From contig JAJBTD010000153.1 in assembly GCA_020861055.1 (NCBI GenBank), positions 1-15,062 of the forward strand: a stretch of DNA of 15,062 nucleotides, read 5' to 3'. Source of the DNA: Clostridiales bacterium (lineage in GTDB: Bacteria; Bacillota; Clostridia; Oscillospirales; Oscillospiraceae). Shown in pieces: positions 1 to 7,917 of this stretch. Made by a program: the position numbers and the translations under genes. Below the pieces are notes generated by a model. The model searched no databases. It saw only the letters and a list, made by a program, of their open reading frames with translations, and had not been told where the DNA came from. Each line of letters begins with the position of its first letter. Position 1 is the first letter of the stretch.

Positions 1-2
1 CG

Positions 3-3000
3 CTCAGAGACAGCAGGCTGGAGGAGGAGAAGCGGGCGCGCTGGTGCCGGTCAAAGAGCGCTAAGATTGCCTCCCTGCTGCTGGTCGGCGGATGGGCGGT
101 GGTCTGTGTTCTGCTCCGGGGCTACTGGAAAAATCTGCGCGGGCTCATTGACGGCACCACCTGGTATGAGGGGGTGGAGGGGATTCCGTCTGTCTGGGTG
201 GGTGTTCTGGCCCGGCTGGCCCTCTATGTGCTGGCGGCGGGGCTGATTTATGCGGCCTGGACGCTGACCCCGGACTGGAGGGTACCACTGTTCTCCGAAC
301 AGGGGAAACGGTGGAAGTCCGGCTACTTCTGGTTCTCGCCCCTGGTCTATGTGCTGATACTGCCCATGGGCGGAACAATCACTCTGAAGGGCGCCGCAAT
401 TGTGGGAGCGCTGTGCGCCCTTGCGGGACTGGCGGCGCCAAGCCGTCTGGCAAATCGAATCCCGTCGATGTGTCTGAACATGGCGGAGCGCCTGAACGGG
501 GAAGATCGCCCGGCCCAGGCGCTGGGACGGAAGCGTTTCTGGCAGCGGCATCGGTGGGGTCTGGAGATGACCGGCCTGTTCACCATCCTCTTCCTTGTGG
601 TGGCGGTGGCCTACGTCTATCCCTTTACCTCTAATGGGAAATCCCTGGTCTGGGGCACTGACGGCCTGGCCCAGCAGTTTCCGGGAATGTTCTATTTCAA
701 AGAGTACATGACGAATGTGCTCAACAACCTGCTGGAGACGGGGACCCTTCGTTTCCCTCAGTGGGACTTCACCCTGGGCTATGGAATGTCCCCCCTGGAA
801 GCCATCCGTCGGGAGCCGTTTACGCTGCTGTGTCTGCTGGGCAATGAGGAGACCATGGAGCTGATTGCGGACATCACGGTGATTCTCCGGCTGTATGTCT
901 GCGGGCTGGTATTCATTTGGTTCTGCGCGACCCTGGGCAAACGGCAGAAGCTCCCCATTCTGGCGGGGGCGCTGGCCTATGTCTGTTCCGGCTACGCCAT
1001 CTTTGCCGCCGTCCGGCAGCCCTTCTTTACCACCGTACTGATGACCTATGGCGTTCTGACCCTCATCGGGGCGGAACGGTTCATTCAGCAGCGGAAGTAT
1101 GGCGTGTTTGTGCTGGCGGCTTTTTTGCAGTGTTTCTCCGGCTATTACTCTGCCTATGTCAACGGCGTGATATTGGCGATTTATCTCCTCATCCGGCTGT
1201 TCTGTCTCCACGGGAAAAAGGTGGGGAGGGTGTTCTCCGAAATCGCGAAGCTCATCGGGCTCTACGCCTGGGGAGCGGCGATGGCGGCCTGCACCCTTCT
1301 GCCTGGGATACTGAGCTTTTCCGGCTCCGCCCGAAGCGGTTCGGGGATCGATTACAGCCCCTTTTACAGCAATAGCTATTACTCAGGGCTGCTGGGCGGG
1401 CTGAATCTGGAATTCAGCTTTGTCGGCTCCTGGACCCATGTGAGCATGGCCGCCCTGGCCTGGCTGGCCTGTATTCTGCTGTTCCGGCGGAAGAGAAGGG
1501 AGCTTCTCCCCCTGAAAATCGGGCTGGCTGCCTGCGGGGTGGGAATTTGCCTGCCCATCTTTGGATTGGCCGCCAACGGGTTTTCCTATGTCTGCAACCG
1601 CTGGGGCTATGCTTTCTGTCTTCTGGTGGCCTACATCCTGGTGGAGATGCTGCCGGAGCTGGCAGCGCTGACCCGGCGGGATAAAGTGGTGCTGACGGCG
1701 GGCACCGTGGCCTACTGCGCCGTCTGTATCACCCAGGAGGATACCACCAGACTGGTGGCTTTCGGCCTGGTGACCATGGCTGTGACGATGCTGGTGCTGA
1801 TTCTGCTGGATGAGTCGAAGCTGAAGCGGGGGCAGCGGATGAGCGTGCTGGCGTTGGCCACGGTCTACACCGTCATGATCAACGTGTCCAACTCGCTGCT
1901 GCCCAGCGGCGGAAACTATGTCTCCCAGTTCCTGGATGACGGAACGGTGTATGACACCATGACCAGCGTGGTGGATGAGGCGCTGTCTACGGAGACGCTG
2001 TCGGAGGATGACAGCTTCTATCGCATCGACCAGGATTCCTCCCGCCGTAACCTGGGCAGTGCCCTGGGCTTTTACGGCACGGACGCCTATTACAGCGTCA
2101 TTCCCTCAGGCATCAGCGAATATTTTGCGGATGTCTGTCTCAGCAGTCAGTCCCACACCTTCTGCATTCGGAACCTGGACGAGCGCTCGGCCCTGATGAC
2201 CCTGGCCTCTGTCAAGTATTATGTGTCTGCAAATGAGAGCAGGATTCCCTATGGCTTTGAGGCAGTGGAGTCGGTAGAGGACGAGACGGGTGAGAGCGTC
2301 GTGACGGTCTATGAAAACCGGAACGCCCTTCCTCTGGGGTACACCTACACCAGCTACATCACCCAGGAGGAATACGAAGCCATGACGCCCCTGGAGCGCC
2401 AGCAGGTGATGCTGGAGAGCGCCGTGATTGGTGAAGATACCGACTTGCTGGAGCACGGCGAGAAAACCTATACGGAGGAGCGGATTGAGGTCACGGTGAA
2501 GTCCAGCGACGGCGTGACATTAGACCAGGAGGCAAAGAAGTTCGCGGTGGAGAGTGGGAGCAGCAGCATCCAGCTGTCCTTTGAGGGCGAGGCCAACTGC
2601 GAGACTTATCTGGTCATCACCGGGCTGGAATATGCCAGCAAAACCTCCTCCAGCACCTGCGATATCTCCTGTAGGGCAAAGGGCAGCAGTGAAAGGTATA
2701 CCCTCCGGGGGCAGTCCCAGAGCTACTATTTTGAGCGGGACGCCGCAGTGTTCCATCTGGGCTACAGCGAGGAGAGCCAGTCCAACTGCACCCTGACCTT
2801 TGAGACGTCGCTGAATGCGGTCTTCGATGATATCTATGTGGTTTGCGTCCCCATGGACGAGACGGACAGCCAGGTGGACGCGCTCCGGGAGGTCGTCCTG
2901 GAGAACGTAGAAGAGGACGGCGACCGGATCACCGGGACGATCACAACGGAGGACAGCCGTCTGCTGACCTTCTCCGTCCCCTATGCCGATGGCTGGAGCG

Positions 3001-3245
3001 TCTATGTCAACGGCGAGGAGGCCGAGCTGCTCCAGGTCAACGTTATGTACTGCGGCGTTTTGCTGGAGCCGGGAGAGTACGAGATCGAGCTGCGATACGA
3101 GCAGCCGGGAGCGGCTGCGGGAACGCTGATCTCCGCTGTCGCCGTGATCGCCATTCTGCCGGTGGCCCTGGTGACCGGGAGAGTGAAACGGCGGCGGAAG
3201 CCGACCCAGACAGAGGACGGCCCGACAGAGAGCGGGACACCCTGA
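3..3245 (+). CDS. YfhO-family membrane glycosyltransferase, 5' partial
   Basis: This is a large polytopic membrane protein of the YfhO (GT-C-like) family. B. subtilis YfhO and relatives transfer sugars from polyprenyl phosphate to lipoteichoic acid outside the membrane. The frame is open to the left edge without a stop, so the true start lies upstream; a GTG at 99 sits inside a hydrophobic helix and is not a convincing start. At least 1080 residues are present. Several N-terminal helices (about nt 60-450) precede the YfhO core. The core begins near nt 560 and carries the family-like motif GTDGLAQQFPG, whose Asp codon at 660-662 is the likely catalytic residue. About a dozen helices follow to nt 1860, then a large beta-rich extracytoplasmic region (about 1900-3100) and a last helix with a basic tail (RVKRRRKP). 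The next gene, wecE, is 76 nt downstream. The family is fairly sure; the acceptor is unknown. Confidence 0.85.
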   Translation, partial: LRDSRLEEEKRARWCRSKSAKIASLLLVGGWAVVCVLLRGYWKNLRGLIDGTTWYEGVEGIPSVWVGVLARLALYVLAAGLIYAAWTLTPDWRVPLFSEQGKRWKSGYFWFSPLVYVLILPMGGTITLKGAAIVGALCALAGLAAPSRLANRIPSMCLNMAERLNGEDRPAQALGRKRFWQRHRWGLEMTGLFTILFLVVAVAYVYPFTSNGKSLVWGTDGLAQQFPGMFYFKEYMTNVLNNLLETGTLRFPQWDFTLGYGMSPLEAIRREPFTLLCLLGNEETMELIADITVILRLYVCGLVFIWFCATLGKRQKLPILAGALAYVCSGYAIFAAVRQPFFTTVLMTYGVLTLIGAERFIQQRKYGVFVLAAFLQCFSGYYSAYVNGVILAIYLLIRLFCLHGKKVGRVFSEIAKLIGLYAWGAAMAACTLLPGILSFSGSARSGSGIDYSPFYSNSYYSGLLGGLNLEFSFVGSWTHVSMAALAWLACILLFRRKRRELLPLKIGLAACGVGICLPIFGLAANGFSYVCNRWGYAFCLLVAYILVEMLPELAALTRRDKVVLTAGTVAYCAVCITQEDTTRLVAFGLVTMAVTMLVLILLDESKLKRGQRMSVLALATVYTVMINVSNSLLPSGGNYVSQFLDDGTVYDTMTSVVDEALSTETLSEDDSFYRIDQDSSRRNLGSALGFYGTDAYYSVIPSGISEYFADVCLSSQSHTFCIRNLDERSALMTLASVKYYVSANESRIPYGFEAVESVEDETGESVVTVYENRNALPLGYTYTSYITQEEYEAMTPLERQQVMLESAVIGEDTDLLEHGEKTYTEERIEVTVKSSDGVTLDQEAKKFAVESGSSSIQLSFEGEANCETYLVITGLEYASKTSSSTCDISCRAKGSSERYTLRGQSQSYYFERDAAVFHLGYSEESQSNCTLTFETSLNAVFDDIYVVCVPMDETDSQVDALREVVLENVEEDGDRITGTITTEDSRLLTFSVPYADGWSVYVNGEEAELLQVNVMYCGVLLEPGEYEIELRYEQPGAAAGTLISAVAVIAILPVALVTGRVKRRRKPTQTEDGPTESGTP

Positions 3246-3274
3246 CAAATGCCGGTCGGAAGGGCCGAATCCGC

Positions 3275-3304
3275 AAAGAACGAGAGACATGAAAGAACGA
3301 GAGA
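3275..3304 (+). repeat. Tandem 13-nt direct repeat before wecE
   Basis: AAAGAACGAGAGA occurs twice, at 3275-3287 and 3292-3304, with a 17-nt period. It sits between the YfhO gene and the ribosome binding site TGGAGGT (3307-3313) of the wecE homologue. No promoter or hairpin is evident in the 76-nt gap. Function unknown; it may be chance or a small duplication. Confidence 0.4.
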
Positions 3305-3321
3305 TGTGGAGGTAATGCGAA

Positions 3322-4461
3322 ATGATCCCCTTTAACCGTCCGCCCTATACAGGCAAGGAACTGGACTATATGGCCGAAGCGGTGCTGGTCAACCGCAAGC
3401 TGTGCGGCGACGGCCCGTTTACCAAAAAGTGTCATGCTCTGCTGGAACGGCAGACGGGCAGCCCCAGAGTGCTGCTGACCACCTCCGGCTCCGACGCGCT
3501 GGAGATGGCCGCCCTGCTGTGCGAGCTCAAGCCCGGCGATGAGGTCATCATGCCCTCCTACACCTTCTGTTCCACCGCCAACGCCTTTGTACTCCAGGGT
3601 GCGGTTCCGGTGTTCGTGGATGTCCGGCCGGACACCATGAACATCGACGAGACCAAGATCGAAGCCGCCATTACCGACCGGACGCGGGTGATCTGCGCCG
3701 TCCATTATGCGGGCATCGGCTGCGAGATGGACACCATTATGGATATTGCCCGTTGTCACGGTCTGCTGGTGGTGGAGGACGCGGCCCAGGGCGTCATGGC
3801 CAGCTATAAGGGCCGTGCCCTGGGGAGCATCGGCGACTTTGGCTGCTTCTCCTTCCATGAGACGAAAAACTACTCCATGGGAGAGGGGGGCGCCGTTCTG
3901 GTAAACCGTCCGGAGCTGATCGAAAGGGCGGAAACTATCCGGGAGAAGGGCACCAACCGCTCCCGTTTCCTCCGGGGACAGGTGGACAAGTATACGTGGG
4001 TGGAGTATGGCCCCTCCTACCTCCCCAGCGACATCAACGCCGCCCATCTGCTGGCCCAGCTGGAGATGGCGGATGAGATCAACCAGGATCGCCTGACCTC
4101 CTGGCACTACTATGAGGAGGGACTGGCCCCCCTGCGGGATGCGGGCAAGCTCCGCTTCCTGGAGCCGCCTGCCGAATGTGCCCACAACGCCCATATGTTC
4201 GCCATCCGGGTGAAGGACCTGGAGGAGCGGACGGCTCTGACGGCTTTCCTGAAGGAGCGGGGGATCGTCGTCTCCTTCCACTATGTGCCCCTGCACAGCT
4301 CCCCTGCCGGACAGAAATTTGGACGGTTCCACGGGGAGAACGTCTATACAGACCGGGAGAGCGACCGGCTCACCCGCCTGCCCATGTACTACGGCCTGAG
4401 CCGGGAGGAGCAGGACCAGGTGATCAATGGAATCTTTGACTTCTTTAGCCAGAAGCGGTGA
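3322..4461 (+). CDS. wecE: dTDP-4-amino-4,6-dideoxygalactose transaminase (WecE/RffA-like)
   Basis: This is a PLP-dependent sugar aminotransferase of the DegT/DnrJ/EryC1 family, 379 residues, close to the ~376 of E. coli WecE. WecE converts dTDP-4-keto-6-deoxy-D-glucose and L-glutamate to dTDP-Fuc4N in the cytoplasm. Long stretches match what I recall of E. coli WecE: the N-terminus MIPFN.PP, KLCGDG.FT, GDEVIMPSYTF.STANAFVL, DVRPDTMNIDET, VEDAAQGVM, CFSFHETKNY, EKGTNRS.F.RGQVDKYTW. The Schiff-base lysine is K182 (HETKNYS) and the cofactor-ring Asp is D153 (VEDAAQG). The start has a good ribosome site (TGGAGGT, 3307-3313). RmlA and RmlB, which make its substrate, are encoded downstream in the same unit. 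VioA-type enzymes give the C4 epimer Qui4N from the same substrate; similarity favours the Fuc4N product, but stereochemistry is inferred. Confidence 0.93.
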   Translation: MIPFNRPPYTGKELDYMAEAVLVNRKLCGDGPFTKKCHALLERQTGSPRVLLTTSGSDALEMAALLCELKPGDEVIMPSYTFCSTANAFVLQGAVPVFVDVRPDTMNIDETKIEAAITDRTRVICAVHYAGIGCEMDTIMDIARCHGLLVVEDAAQGVMASYKGRALGSIGDFGCFSFHETKNYSMGEGGAVLVNRPELIERAETIREKGTNRSRFLRGQVDKYTWVEYGPSYLPSDINAAHLLAQLEMADEINQDRLTSWHYYEEGLAPLRDAGKLRFLEPPAECAHNAHMFAIRVKDLEERTALTAFLKERGIVVSFHYVPLHSSPAGQKFGRFHGENVYTDRESDRLTRLPMYYGLSREEQDQVINGIFDFFSQKR

Positions 4462-4477
4462 GAAAAGGAAGAGCAAG

Positions 4478-5716
4478 ATGGAAAACAACGAGGGAATGTC
4501 CATCATCAAACGGGAGCAGGAGAAACGGCTAGGGCTGATGCTCTCCTGTCTGCTGGGAGTTTTACTGTTCTTTATGACTTTTACCAGCAGCTACCATCTG
4601 CTGACCGATTTGAAGAGCAGTGATCTGATTCACCATCTGGCTTGGGCGGATGAATACAACAAATGGACACTGCTCCAGGCTTTGCTCACAGGAAACGACC
4701 GGTTGTGGCATGCCTGCGTCTGGCTGATGAACCGGCTGGGCGTGGAGTTGACTTATGCTGGGTGCCTGGTGACGGCTGGGTCCGTTACAGCGGTCTACAT
4801 CATCTATAACATACTGTTCAAAAGGATGCTTCAATGGCTTGACCAGCGATTGATTCCCGCCGCATCTCTGGCTCTGTGCTTGGTAACGGCGATTTATGTT
4901 CCCTGGTATACAGTGTATATCTATCAGGGACAGAGCAGCCCAAATATCTGGCACAATCCTACCCAGCTGATGGTCCGGCCCTTTGCCCTGATCGCCTTTT
5001 GGATGACGGTGCGCATCTATCACCGCCTGCGGGAAGGGGAGGGCTGGCCAAAACGGACCTTTGAGAGCAAAGGGGAGATCGTGGCCTACGCCTTCGTCCT
5101 GATGCTGACGGTTTGGGCCAAGCCCTCCTTTGTCCAGGCGTTTATCCCCGGTCTGGCGATCCTGATGATCGTGGACCTGGTTCGCAGCCGGGGAAAGGCG
5201 TTCTCCTTCTGCTTTAAGGTGGCCTGCTCCTATGTCCCGGCAGTGGCGCTGATGCTGATGAAATTCGTCTCCGAATTCGGAGCAGACTCCGAGAGCGGCA
5301 TCGAGATCGCATTTCTGGATGTGTGGACGCACTACACAAAAAGCATTCCCATTTCTGTTTTACTGCTGTTTGCGTTCCCGCTGTTCGTATTCATTGTGGA
5401 CTGGAAGCAACTGCTCCCCAGCGTAGAGGGTCAGCTCTCCCTGTCCAATTTGGCGGTTGCTGTGGTGATGAAGGCGGCCCTGGCGGAGACTGGGCGCAGC
5501 CGGTATCACGGCAACCTGGCCTGGAGCTACGGTCTGGCTGCGTTTTTGGTCTGGTTCATTGCGCTGCGGAACTTCCTGGAGCTGATGTTCGGCAACCGGC
5601 TGACCGGGAAAAAGTATACCGTAGTCGCCGTTGTCGGTTGGACGCTGCTGTTTCTGCATTTGTTGAGCGGTATCGTCTATTATATCAAAATCATTACCGG
5701 GACGGCTCAGTATTGA
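4478..5716 (+). CDS. Polytopic membrane protein, possible GT-C glycosyltransferase
   Basis: I do not recognise this 412-residue family with certainty. It has about nine or ten hydrophobic segments (roughly residues 17-42, 92-114, 124-148, 166-182, 200-235, 246-264, 289-307, 348-370, 379-406). After the first helix comes an acidic, His-containing loop, SSDLIHHLAWADEY (residues 47-60), where GT-C enzymes usually carry their catalytic Asp. A second polar patch, ETGRSRYHGN (337-346), stands before a late helix. The start at 4478 was chosen over an in-frame ATG at 4427 because AAGGAAG (4465-4471) precedes it and the gene then begins 16 nt after wecE instead of inside it. Base composition looks more A/T-rich than the flanking genes. 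Position next to a GT2 and YfhO suggests a role in transfer or polymerisation of the lipid-linked sugar; this is inference. Confidence 0.75.
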   Translation: MENNEGMSIIKREQEKRLGLMLSCLLGVLLFFMTFTSSYHLLTDLKSSDLIHHLAWADEYNKWTLLQALLTGNDRLWHACVWLMNRLGVELTYAGCLVTAGSVTAVYIIYNILFKRMLQWLDQRLIPAASLALCLVTAIYVPWYTVYIYQGQSSPNIWHNPTQLMVRPFALIAFWMTVRIYHRLREGEGWPKRTFESKGEIVAYAFVLMLTVWAKPSFVQAFIPGLAILMIVDLVRSRGKAFSFCFKVACSYVPAVALMLMKFVSEFGADSESGIEIAFLDVWTHYTKSIPISVLLLFAFPLFVFIVDWKQLLPSVEGQLSLSNLAVAVVMKAALAETGRSRYHGNLAWSYGLAAFLVWFIALRNFLELMFGNRLTGKKYTVVAVVGWTLLFLHLLSGIVYYIKIITGTAQY

Positions 5717-5746
5717 TGACTCCTTGAGAAAGATGGGTGTGATACA

Positions 5747-6712
5747 ATGGAAGAAATTCAACTGATCAGCTTTGTCATCCCCTGCTACAACAGCGAGAGG
5801 TCTGTCTCCCTGGTCATCCAGGAGATCCGGGATGTGGTAGCCCAGCGCCCGGAGTATGACTATGAGGTGGTGGCGGTGAACGACTGCTCCCCCGACCATG
5901 TGCTGGATGTGCTGATTGCCGAGGCCCAGGCGGACAAAAAGGTCAAGGTGATCGACCTGGCCAAGAACGGGGGCCGCCACAACGCCCTGATGGCAGGGTA
6001 CCATGTGGCCCAGGGGGAATTCGTGGTATGCGTGGACGACGACTGCCAGTGTCCCCTGGACCGGTTCTGGGACCTGCTGGCACCCCTGGAGCGAGGAGAG
6101 GCGGACGTGGCCTTTGCCAAGTATGGGAAAAAGCAGCAGAGCGGCCTGAAAAATCTGGGGAGCTGGTTCAACGACGTGGGTTCCACCTGGCTTATGGACA
6201 AGCCGAGAGATCTGCACTTTTCCAATTTCGCGGTGATGCGCCGGTTCATTCGGGATGAGGTCATCCGTTATACCAACCCCTATGCCTATGTCTCCGGGCT
6301 GATGTTCCGGGCCTCCTCCCGGGTGGTAAACGTGCCCATGGAGGACCGGGCGCGAACCATCGGGACCAGCAACTACACCCTGCGCAAGTCCATCCAGCTG
6401 CTCACCAACTCTTTCACCTCCTTCTCCATCAAGCCTCTGCGGCTGGCGACCTCGGTGGGGGTCATCTGTGCGCTGATCGGGTTCCTTTACGGGCTGATTG
6501 TTATTATTCAGCGGCTGGTGCGGCCGGTCTACGCGGCGGGATATAGCTCCATCATGGCGGGAATGCTGTTTATCGGCGGCATGATCATGATTATGCTGGG
6601 CATTATCGGGGAGTACATCGGACGCATCTATATCTGCATAAACAGCTCTCCCCAGTATGTGATACGGAAAACCTATAATGTGGAGGAAGAAACTCCAGCG
6701 GAGGTTCACTAA
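5747..6712 (+). CDS. GT2 polyprenyl-phosphate glycosyltransferase (ArnC/CsbB/DPM1-like)
   Basis: A 321-residue family 2 glycosyltransferase with two C-terminal membrane helices, the layout of ArnC, GtrB and CsbB. These move a sugar from a nucleotide donor to undecaprenyl phosphate on the cytoplasmic face. Visible marks: N-terminal FVIPCYNSE (9-17), nucleotide-binding NDCSPD (45-50), NGGRHNALMAGY (74-85; compare N.G.H.A.MAG in ArnC), metal-binding VDDDCQCP (96-103) in place of the usual DADLQ.P, and RTIGTSNYTLRKS (203-215), matching the R..G.S.Y.L motif before the helices at about 231-256 and 267-297. Length is normal. It starts 30 nt after the previous gene and ends 1 nt before the ATP-grasp gene. 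The sugar donor is most simply the dTDP-4-amino-4,6-dideoxyhexose, or its acylated form, made by neighbouring genes; that is inferred from context. Confidence 0.93.
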   Translation: MEEIQLISFVIPCYNSERSVSLVIQEIRDVVAQRPEYDYEVVAVNDCSPDHVLDVLIAEAQADKKVKVIDLAKNGGRHNALMAGYHVAQGEFVVCVDDDCQCPLDRFWDLLAPLERGEADVAFAKYGKKQQSGLKNLGSWFNDVGSTWLMDKPRDLHFSNFAVMRRFIRDEVIRYTNPYAYVSGLMFRASSRVVNVPMEDRARTIGTSNYTLRKSIQLLTNSFTSFSIKPLRLATSVGVICALIGFLYGLIVIIQRLVRPVYAAGYSSIMAGMLFIGGMIMIMLGIIGEYIGRIYICINSSPQYVIRKTYNVEEETPAEVH

Positions 6713-6713
6713 G

Positions 6714-7901
6714 ATGAAAAAAGTCCTGATTCTGGGCGCCGGCATCTACCAGGTGCCCCTGATCACAAAGGCCAGGGAGATGGGCTATTATACCATCGTG
6801 GCCAGCATCCCTGGCAACTATCCTGGCTTCCAGCATGCGGACAAGGTATATTATGTCAACACAACGGACCAGGAAAAGCTACTGGAGATCGCCCGTGAGG
6901 AGGGCATCAGCGGCGTCTGCGTTAGCGGCACCGACGTATGCGTTCCCGCCCAGGGCTACCTCTGCGATCAGCTGGGGCTCACCGGCCCCACGGAGGAGGC
7001 TGCCCGCAGGGCTCAGGATAAGCGCCTGATGAAGCAGGCGTTTCTGGCCAACGGGGTGCGCACCGCCCGGTGCGCCTATGTGGACATCGAAAACAGCAAC
7101 CCGGCGGACATCTGTGAGGAGATCGGCTACCCGGTGATCTTCAAATCGGTGGACTCCTCCGGCAGCCGGGGCATTACCCGGGTCAACGGTCCGGAGGACA
7201 TCCCCTACGCCTGGCAGGAGGCGAAGAACAATACCCACGCCGACAAATACCTCATTGAGAAGTATCTGGTGGGCCGGGAGTTCGGCGCTCAGGCCTGCGT
7301 CTGGCACGGGGAGATTCAGTTTGTCCTGCCCCATGGGGACTATGTGTTCCAGGGGGATACCGGGGTGCCCATCGGCCACTTTGCCCCCTATGAGATCGAC
7401 GAGGAGATTATCGCCGACTGCAAGGAGCAGACCCGTCTGGCCATCCAGGCCCTGGGCATCGACAACTGTGCCATCAACGCGGACTTCATTCTCTGCGACG
7501 GCAAGACCTATGTGCTGGAGATTGGCGCCCGGGCGGGGGCTACCGGCCTGGTGGAGCTGACCAGCCTGTACTACGGTTTTGACTACAATGAGAAGATTCT
7601 CCAGATCAATATGGGGGAGGATGTGGACTTCACCCCGGTACTGGCGAAGCCACAGGCCAATGTGGAGATGGTGTTCTGTGCGGAAAAGACCGGTATAGTC
7701 CAGTCCATCGACACCAGCGGCGTGGAGCCGGATCCCCGCATTATCAGCCTGTCCTTCGATGTGAAGCCGGGGGAAAAGGTGCGGAAATTCCGCAAGGGCC
7801 CGGACCGGTTCGGCATGATCATCACCGTGGGTGACACGGTGGATGAGGCCAAGGCGGTCATGGAGCGGGCCATGTCCCAGGTAAAGGTCACCATTCAGTG
7901 A
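6714..7901 (+). CDS. ATP-grasp ligase
   Basis: A 395-residue ATP-grasp enzyme. This superfamily couples ATP hydrolysis, through an acyl phosphate, to joining a carboxylate with an amine or other nucleophile. Order of domains: pre-ATP-grasp Rossmann-like part (MKKVLILGAGIYQ, 1-13), ATP-grasp core with DK..MK (102-107), VIFKSVDSSGSRGI (141-154: K144 and a Gly/Ser loop), the hinge pair E182/E189 (YLIEKYLVGREFG), and the metal site NADF...YVLEIGARAGATGL (255-279, E269 and R273); then a C-terminal lid. EIGAR replaces the commoner E.NPR. The start at 6714 has GGAGG at 6700-6704; a longer in-frame start at 6678 would overlap the GT2 gene. It sits between a lipid-sugar transferase and an adenylating enzyme, so a plausible substrate is the 4-amino group of the sugar, possibly taking an amino acid. 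The substrate cannot be read from the sequence. Confidence 0.9.
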   Translation: MKKVLILGAGIYQVPLITKAREMGYYTIVASIPGNYPGFQHADKVYYVNTTDQEKLLEIAREEGISGVCVSGTDVCVPAQGYLCDQLGLTGPTEEAARRAQDKRLMKQAFLANGVRTARCAYVDIENSNPADICEEIGYPVIFKSVDSSGSRGITRVNGPEDIPYAWQEAKNNTHADKYLIEKYLVGREFGAQACVWHGEIQFVLPHGDYVFQGDTGVPIGHFAPYEIDEEIIADCKEQTRLAIQALGIDNCAINADFILCDGKTYVLEIGARAGATGLVELTSLYYGFDYNEKILQINMGEDVDFTPVLAKPQANVEMVFCAEKTGIVQSIDTSGVEPDPRIISLSFDVKPGEKVRKFRKGPDRFGMIITVGDTVDEAKAVMERAMSQVKVTIQ

Positions 7902-7917
7902 GGGAAGGGGAGCGAAT

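Noticed and set aside
51..1211. Long open frame (386 codons) on the - strand opposite the YfhO gene.
   Set aside because: Its translation is rich in Gln, Arg, His and Pro without domains, as expected opposite a high-GC coding strand. The + strand encodes a clear membrane protein.
3043..4509. Long open frame (488 codons) on the - strand spanning the end of YfhO and all of wecE.
   Set aside because: It lies opposite the highly convincing WecE protein and shows no recognisable motif.
5360..6745. Long open frame (461 codons) on the - strand opposite the GT2 gene.
   Set aside because: Opposite a gene with all GT2 motifs; composition (His, Gln, Pro rich) is that of an antisense artefact.
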